Shown here: in pieces, positions 4,528 to 8,125 of the stretch
Position numbering within the stretch: position 1 is the first letter of the stretch
How the letters are laid out: the number at the start of each line of letters is the position of its first letter
Origin: Dialister sp.
GTDB taxonomy: Bacteria > Bacillota > Negativicutes > Veillonellales > Dialisteraceae
Direction of reading: 5' to 3'
Length of the DNA stretch: 8,125 nt
Assembly (NCBI GenBank): GCA_022722495.1
Contig: JAIJLI010000074.1
Span: forward strand, 1-8,125
Translations under genes and position numbers: made by a program
The notes under the pieces: generated by a model
The model's database searches: none
Seen by the model: only the letters and a program-made list of their open reading frames with translations
What the model was told of the DNA's origin: nothing

Positions 4528-5676
4528 CTAGTCCTTATCGAAGAACTTATCAATGAGTCCTACGGCTTCATCCTTCTTCTTGTCTATGATCTTGGCATAT
4601 ATCTCTGTTGTGGATATGCGAGAGTGCCCAAGCAGCTTGCTGGTGGTGTATATGTCAGCCCCGAGCGTAAGCATCATCGTGGCGAATGTATGTCGGGCGG
4701 TATGGAAGGAGACGTTCTTGGTGATTCCGCACGATTCTGCCCACTTCTTGATTTGCGCATTCAGGTTCGGGGCACATACCAGCTTGTCGAATACCAGTTC
4801 TCCAGTTTGCTCCGGCAACCAACTGACAGCTTCTTTTGATAGTGAATAGGTGATGATTCGCTGAGTCTTCTGCATTCTCTTGATCATTCTGTATCTGGAG
4901 TTTCCATCCTCATCGGTGTACTCTTCAATATCCTCCCATTTAAGCTGGCGGATGTCCGAGATACGGAGACCAGTAAAGCAGGAGAACATGAAGGCTTGCT
5001 TGGTTGATTTGTCCTTCGGCTCTGATGCAGCCATCTTCTTCAACTCAGATATATCAAGATATACCCTTTCGCTTTCGGGAGCCTTAATCTTGGTTCCAGC
5101 ATCAATGAGGTCGATTGGATTTCTTGGGATAATCTCGTCACGTACAGCTTTCTTTAGCATAGTGTTGAACATAGCAAAGTACACCTTCTGAGTCATACCG
5201 CTTAATGGCTGCTCAGTGAATTTACCCTTGGCGGTTCTGAGATAGGAGATGAATCCTTCACAAAACTTCTTGTCTATAGCTGCCATCGTCACTTTGTCTC
5301 CGGCATACTCATAGATGTGTCTCTCCACATTGCTGATGGTCTTGATGTACTCGTCACCTCTAGTGGTCTTGGCTTTGTAGTCGCGAAAAGTCTTGATCCA
5401 TTGCGAGAAGAGCATCTTGCTTGGCTCCTTCTTCACGATGATGCCGCTTCTGTTTTGGGTGAGTTCCACAATCTTCTTGGCTTGCATAGCTTCAATGATT
5501 CTTCTGGTCTCCTTGTTGGCGGCTATGGCTGCGGTCTTACCCCTGCCATTTTCAGGCAAGAGATAAAGCTTCGGGTACTCGTATTGTCTCTTGCCGTTGA
5601 TGGTGTAGGCAAGATATAGGCTTGTCTTACCGCTGGGCATCTTTCTTTCCCTGATTTGCACGATTTCCTTTTTCAT
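4528..5676 (-). CDS. Tyrosine recombinase / integrase of the element
   Basis: The 382-residue protein has the three-part layout of Bacteroidota phage and ICE integrases: an N-terminal arm-binding domain (1-80, with REKMPSGK-like start RERKMPSGKTSLYLAY and a KRQYEYPKLYLLPE strand), a SAM-like core-binding domain (about 88-185) and a catalytic domain (205-375). The full active-site set is visible: R238 in FTGLRISDIRQLKW, K270 in MQKTQRIITY, H325 and R328 in HTARHTFATMM, H351 in LLGHSRISTTEIY, and nucleophile Y360. It should therefore be active. It cuts and joins attP and attB through a 3'-phosphotyrosine. I chose ATG 5676 over an upstream ATG at 5748 because the upstream 24 residues lie across the promoter and are not part of the arm domain. 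The gene faces the repressor operon, with the element end just upstream. Confidence 0.93.
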   Translation of the reverse strand: MKKEIVQIRERKMPSGKTSLYLAYTINGKRQYEYPKLYLLPENGRGKTAAIAANKETRRIIEAMQAKKIVELTQNRSGIIVKKEPSKMLFSQWIKTFRDYKAKTTRGDEYIKTISNVERHIYEYAGDKVTMAAIDKKFCEGFISYLRTAKGKFTEQPLSGMTQKVYFAMFNTMLKKAVRDEIIPRNPIDLIDAGTKIKAPESERVYLDISELKKMAASEPKDKSTKQAFMFSCFTGLRISDIRQLKWEDIEEYTDEDGNSRYRMIKRMQKTQRIITYSLSKEAVSWLPEQTGELVFDKLVCAPNLNAQIKKWAESCGITKNVSFHTARHTFATMMLTLGADIYTTSKLLGHSRISTTEIYAKIIDKKKDEAVGLIDKFFDKD

Positions 5677-5702
5677 AAGCTCAATGTTTATTGTTGATGG
5701 TG

Positions 5703-5734
5703 CAAAGATAAGAAGAAAAAACGAAAGCACCAAA
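5703..5734 (-). promoter_or_regulatory. Integrase promoter
   Basis: On the minus strand TTTG (5734-5731) and TATCTTTG (5710-5703) are separated by 20 bases, a perfect fit to the Bacteroidota consensus. Transcription would start near 5697, with a leader of about 20 bases to ATG 5676. The -33 box is part of the first TTTGGTGCT repeat. Confidence 0.82.
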
Positions 5735-5760
5735 TTATTTAGCACCAAATTAGCACCAAA
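5726..5760 (-). repeat. Three TTTGGTGCT iterons over the integrase promoter
   Basis: The minus strand carries TTTGGTGCT three times, at 5760-5752, 5749-5741 and 5734-5726; the last two are followed and preceded by the same AT-rich bases (TAATTTGGTGCT). The copy nearest the gene supplies the -33 TTTG. Repeats of this kind serve as operator sites or integrase arm sites, so the integrase may regulate itself or be blocked by another phage regulator. Confidence 0.7.
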
Positions 5761-5914
5761 GTTTATGTAAACAGATGTATATTGTGTGTATAATATATGT
5801 GTATGATATGTTGTTTTGGGTAAATGTAACGAATTGATAATCAGGTGTTAAACTATACATTTACTACACATATAGTTACATGTAAATGAACTACATAATG
5901 TTTTTGTATTAAAT
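5761..5914. other. AT-rich region holding the probable right end of the element
   Basis: This non-coding stretch separates the integrase promoter from the terminator of the chromosomal gene. GTAAATG occurs at 5820-5826 and 5882-5888 and in inverted form (CATTTAC) at 5858-5864, and GTTTATGTAAAC (5761-5772) is partly palindromic. Because the element's integrase lies to the left and chromosomal genes to the right, the attachment site should be here, but the partner repeat would be beyond the left edge, so the core cannot be fixed from this window. Confidence 0.4.
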
Positions 5915-5946
5915 GCTAAAGCCCATCCGGGAGGATGGGCTTTGCT
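5915..5946. terminator. Bidirectional intrinsic terminator
   Basis: AAAGCCCATCC (5918-5928) pairs perfectly with GGATGGGCTTT (5933-5943) across a GGGA tetraloop. With A-runs before and T-runs after on both strands it can end transcription in either direction. It lies 14 bases beyond the stop of the minus-strand gene at 5960 and shields that gene from the element. Confidence 0.88.
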
Positions 5947-5959
5947 CTTGAGTTTAAGT

Positions 5960-6412
5960 TTATTCTTTTAACAAGTCGTCAAGGAATTCATCGAGGTCGT
6001 GATCCAGGTTTTCCATCAGGTCACCACCCAGAATAATGGTATCATCGTCGGCAAGATAGAGTTCGCCGAGGTTTTCCTTGTCGTCATCTTCCAGCACGAA
6101 GCTATATGGCTTAAGGATTCCGAGATTATCAACGATCTCAGAATTCTTGCGCAAGGTGGCTCGCAAAATCTTTGCCACCTCATCATAGAAGTTCTCATCC
6201 TTGTTGTCTATCCATTGCTCAACTACGCAGCGAGTAATCTCTGTGTCGTCATCGTCAAAGGCAAGGAGTTCACCACTGTCTTGGGAAACTCTTACATGGA
6301 TGTCGGTCAGCACGGCGTTTTCTTCATTTGAAGGTTGTGCTGGAAACTTTTGAGCTATCTTTTTGATAAAGCGCTCAACTTGCTGAATTGTCATCTGCTC
6401 TGTTATTTCCAT
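5960..6412 (-). CDS. Acidic protein of unknown function, 150 residues
   Basis: A soluble, very acidic protein without signal peptide, membrane span or cysteine cluster. It starts with a helical segment (MEITEQMTIQQVERFIKKIA), then a region alternating short strands and helices with acidic patches (AFDDDDTE, VLEDDDKENLGEL, LADDDTIIL), and ends in the strongly acidic helix LDHDLDEFLDDLLKE. I do not recognise a named family. ATG 6412 is chosen because the 29 codons upstream lie across the promoter at 6470-6500 and would add an unlikely start. The gene has its own promoter and terminator, is divergent from rseC, and appears to be a stable chromosomal gene flanking the element rather than part of it. 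The acidity suggests a protein or nucleic-acid mimic or a chaperone-like partner, but this is only a guess. Confidence 0.8.
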   Translation of the reverse strand: MEITEQMTIQQVERFIKKIAQKFPAQPSNEENAVLTDIHVRVSQDSGELLAFDDDDTEITRCVVEQWIDNKDENFYDEVAKILRATLRKNSEIVDNLGILKPYSFVLEDDDKENLGELYLADDDTIILGGDLMENLDHDLDEFLDDLLKE

Positions 6413-6469
6413 AATCTTAGTGTTTTCGTGCCTCGACACGCTAGGTGTTGTTGGCTTTCTTGTTTTTTG

Positions 6470-6500
6470 CAAAGGTACACAAAAAAATGATATAAACAAA
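6470..6500 (-). promoter_or_regulatory. Promoter of the acidic protein gene
   Basis: On the minus strand TTTG (6500-6497) and TACCTTTG (6477-6470) are 19 bases apart, fitting the Bacteroidota consensus. The leader to ATG 6412 is about 50 bases. The remaining part of the intergenic region, 6501-6631, is AT-rich with nothing else recognised. Confidence 0.75.
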
Positions 6501-6631
6501 GAAGATGGCGAGAAAAATATAAAAAAACTATTCTTATCCGTTTATTTCTGTGTTTTTCTCAGTTTTAATGGTCGAAAATGTAAAATAGAAAACGTTTACG
6601 TTTCTTTTAATTAAATAATCTGGTGATTTTG

Positions 6632-6662
6632 TTTGTCATTTATAAATAATATATTATCTTTG
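6632..6662 (+). promoter_or_regulatory. Promoter of the rseC-rnf operon
   Basis: TTTG (6632-6635) is followed after 19 bases by a perfect TATCTTTG (6655-6662). Transcription would start near 6669, giving a leader of about 95 bases. The leader contains a hairpin with CACCT/AGGTG as its core (about 6699-6721) and a six-codon reading frame at 6748-6768. Confidence 0.8.
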
Positions 6663-6747
6663 CAAACAAATTGGAATTGCTAACTCGACTTTGCAATAAG
6701 CCACCTTAAAATAGGTGCTCTTGTGTAGGAGAGGAAAGGCTAACCTT

Positions 6748-6768
6748 ATGAACAAGATTAGAAAATGA
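6748..6768 (+). other. Six-codon upstream frame coupled to rseC
   Basis: ATG 6748 opens a frame encoding MNKIRK whose TGA (6766-6768) overlaps the ATG of rseC (ATGA). The purine-rich AGGAGAGGAAAGG lies about ten bases before it. The overlap would allow a ribosome to move from the short frame to rseC. It may equally be a chance frame with the purine stretch serving rseC itself. Confidence 0.3.
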
Positions 6769-7184
6769 GTAATAAAATTAAGCATAATGGAGTAGTGGAT
6801 GGAGTAGAAGAGGGTTGTGTGCGCGTGCGCATCCTTCAGTCATCTGCATGCAGTGCCTGTAAGGTGGCTGCGCATTGCAATGCTTCTGAAACGAAAGAAA
6901 AGATTATCGAGGTGCAGGTTGCTGATGCTGTCAAGTATCAGCTGGGTGACTCTGTTGTTGTGGTGGCAGATACGGCTGTTGGCTTCCGCGCCAGCTTGTA
7001 TGGCTATTTGCTGCCTCTGCTCCTGATGGTTGTGGCTTTGGTTGCCGTACTGAAAATCACGCAATCAGAGGGATATGCCGCTGTGTCTGCCTTGGGAATA
7101 TTAATACCTTATTATATAGGACTTTATCTCTTGAGAAACAAACTACGAAATAAATTAAGCTTTAGTCTTGAACCCTGCTGCTAG
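6765..7184 (+). CDS. rseC: RseC/MucC family membrane protein (SoxR-reducing system)
   Basis: The 139-residue protein shows the RseC pattern: an N-terminal soluble part with a cysteine motif, C-x2-C-x5-C at C29, C32 and C38 (SACSACKVAAHCNA), then a beta-rich stretch with GDSVVVV (61-67), two membrane spans at about 75-97 (LYGYLLPLLLMVVALVAVL) and 104-123 (AAVSALGILIPYYIGLYLL), and a short basic end finishing in CC. In Proteobacteria RseC works with the Rnf-like Rsx complex to reduce SoxR; in Bacteroidota it commonly precedes rnfB and is thought to serve the Rnf electron-transfer complex. Here it lies 89 bases before rnfB on the same strand with no obvious promoter between, so one operon is likely. 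The N-terminal cysteines probably bind an iron-sulfur cluster. Length is normal for the family. Confidence 0.9.
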   Translation: MSNKIKHNGVVDGVEEGCVRVRILQSSACSACKVAAHCNASETKEKIIEVQVADAVKYQLGDSVVVVADTAVGFRASLYGYLLPLLLMVVALVAVLKITQSEGYAAVSALGILIPYYIGLYLLRNKLRNKLSFSLEPCC

Positions 7185-7273
7185 AATGATTATCCAGCTT
7201 TTCAGGCTCGATTACAGGATGTTGGCTGATGTAGAAATAACTAGAAATATTAACAAAACAAATACAAACTATT

Positions 7274-8116
7274 ATGGATTTAATTTTGAGTGCTGTCTTG
7301 GTACTCGGTGCCATTGCGCTGGTAGCAGCGCTGGTACTTTTCGGGGTATCCAAGAAGTTTGCCGTTGAAGAAGACCCTCGATTGGGACAGGTAGGAGAAC
7401 TCCTTCCTGGTGCCAACTGCGGTGGTTGCGGTTTTGCCGGATGTTCCGGTATGGCTGCTGCACTGGTTAAGGGTGCTGATGCCGGTAGCATCGACGGACT
7501 GATGTGTCCTGTGGGTGGTGCCGACGTGATGGGCAAGGTGGCTGATCTCCTTGGTTTGGCTGTGGCTAACACAGAGGCTAAGGTGGCAGTGGTTCGTTGT
7601 AATGGCTCTTGCGAGCATCGTCCTCGCATTGCCGAGTATGATGGTTTGCAAACTTGTGCTGCCATGAACTCCTGTGGTGCCGGTGAAACCGGCTGCGGTT
7701 TCGGCTGTCTGGGTTGTGGCGATTGCGTGGCTGCCTGCCAGTTTGGTGCCATCTCTATCAATCCTGAGACGGGGCTTCCTGAGGTTGATGAGGAGAAGTG
7801 TACGGGTTGTGGTGCGTGCGCCAAGGCTTGTCCACGTCACATCATCGAGCTTCGAAAGAAGGGTCCTAAGGGTCGCCGTGTTTACGTGCAGTGCGTGAAC
7901 CACGACAAGGGAGCTGTGGCTAAGAAGGCTTGTAGCGTTGCTTGCATCGGATGCGGTAAGTGTCAGAAAGTCTGCAAGTTTGATGCTATCACTATCGAAA
8001 ATAATGTGGCTTATATCGATTTCAACAAGTGCCGCATGTGTACCAAGTGTGTTGACGAATGCCCAACAGGTGCTCTCGTAAAAGTTAATTTCCCAGTTAA
8101 GAAAAAGGAGGAATAA
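7274..8116 (+). CDS. rnfB: Rnf electron transport complex subunit B (ferredoxin-type)
   Basis: The 280-residue protein starts with a membrane span (about 4-25), then the RnfB-specific Fe-S domain with C49, C52, C57 and C78 (NCGGCGFAGCSG ... MCPVGG). A cysteine-rich linker (C109, C113, C128, C134, C141) leads to ferredoxin-type clusters: C145/148/151/155 (CLGCGDCVAAC), C176/179/182/186, C224/227/230/234 and C253/256/259/263. It is longer than the roughly 190-residue enterobacterial form and matches the multi-cluster RnfB of Bacteroidota and Clostridia. RnfB takes electrons from reduced ferredoxin and passes them to the membrane complex that reduces NAD+ and pumps Na+ or H+. Start MDLILSAVLV fits the family. 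The stop is two bases before the next ATG, so the rnf operon continues to the right. Confidence 0.96.
   Translation: MDLILSAVLVLGAIALVAALVLFGVSKKFAVEEDPRLGQVGELLPGANCGGCGFAGCSGMAAALVKGADAGSIDGLMCPVGGADVMGKVADLLGLAVANTEAKVAVVRCNGSCEHRPRIAEYDGLQTCAAMNSCGAGETGCGFGCLGCGDCVAACQFGAISINPETGLPEVDEEKCTGCGACAKACPRHIIELRKKGPKGRRVYVQCVNHDKGAVAKKACSVACIGCGKCQKVCKFDAITIENNVAYIDFNKCRMCTKCVDECPTGALVKVNFPVKKKEE
8105..8111 (+). promoter_or_regulatory. Strong ribosome binding site before the next gene
   Basis: AAGGAGG lies seven bases before ATG 8119, inside the last codons of rnfB. It is a much stronger Shine-Dalgarno match than at the other genes in this window and supports the following start. Confidence 0.75.
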
Positions 8117-8118
8117 TC

Positions 8119-8125
8119 ATGAATT
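8119..8125 (+). CDS. Start of the next operon gene, probably rnfC (partial)
   Basis: Only ATG AAT T is visible before the window ends. The strong AAGGAGG site and the two-base gap after the rnfB stop mark a real start. Since rnfC normally follows rnfB in Bacteroidota, this is most probably RnfC, the NADH/ferredoxin-linked peripheral subunit, but nothing in the few bases proves it. Confidence 0.6.

Noticed and set aside
5677..5748. Upstream start for the integrase
   Set aside because: The extra 24 residues cover the -7 and -33 boxes of the integrase promoter and do not belong to the arm-binding domain.
7162..7903. Two long minus-strand open frames opposite rnfB
   Set aside because: Their compositions (rich in Thr, Ser, Pro, Ala, His) are the mirror of the cysteine/glycine-rich rnfB codons; rnfB is certain from its Fe-S motifs.
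1..8125. CRISPR array or insertion sequence
   Set aside because: No regularly spaced repeats with unique spacers and no transposase frame with terminal inverted repeats were seen on either strand.

Overview
The window looks like the chromosome of a Bacteroidota bacterium, most likely from the Prevotella/Segatella group. The signs are repeated promoters of the Bacteroidota type (TTTG, 19-20 bp, TAnnTTTG), mostly weak Shine-Dalgarno sites, an rseC-rnfB pair heading an Rnf operon, and phage-type genes (Rha/KilAC antirepressor, short Cro-like and CI-like regulators, a Bacteroidota-style tyrosine recombinase). All of this is read from sequence; no database was searched.

Layout. 1-93 is the 5' end of a group II intron on the minus strand, continuing beyond the left edge; it sits directly after a terminator-like hairpin (94-126). 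234-775 is a gene-poor minus-strand unit: a tRNA-like gene with an eight-base anticodon loop (700-775), about 430 nt of dense hairpins with no credible reading frame, and a strong intrinsic terminator (234-268). It is read here as a candidate large structured RNA. 963-2496 is a leftward phage early operon: Cro-like protein, Rha-KilAC antirepressor, helix-turn-helix protein and a 30-residue membrane peptide. 2671-4326 is the divergent operon: CI-like repressor, a lipoprotein with two zinc-ribbon-like repeats and two small membrane proteins. A 34-residue membrane peptide may be encoded antisense to its end. 4528-5676 is the integrase, whose promoter carries three TTTGGTGCT repeats.

From about 5915 rightward the sequence looks like stable chromosome: a bidirectional terminator, an acidic unknown protein (5960-6412, minus), then rseC, rnfB and the first codons of the next gene, probably rnfC.

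Working model. An integrated temperate phage or phage-like element ends between about 5760 and 5915 and runs off the left edge. Its lysogeny switch is the divergent 2497-2670 region. The repressor is followed by a three-gene cassette that would be expressed in the lysogen and is a candidate for conversion or exclusion functions. The antirepressor operon points towards the tRNA-like gene and the structured RNA, an arrangement reminiscent of the large ornate RNAs (GOLLD, ROOL) known beside phage tRNAs, although I cannot assign it to either family. The most interesting parts are the tRNA/structured RNA unit, the repressor-linked membrane cassette and the two very short membrane peptides.
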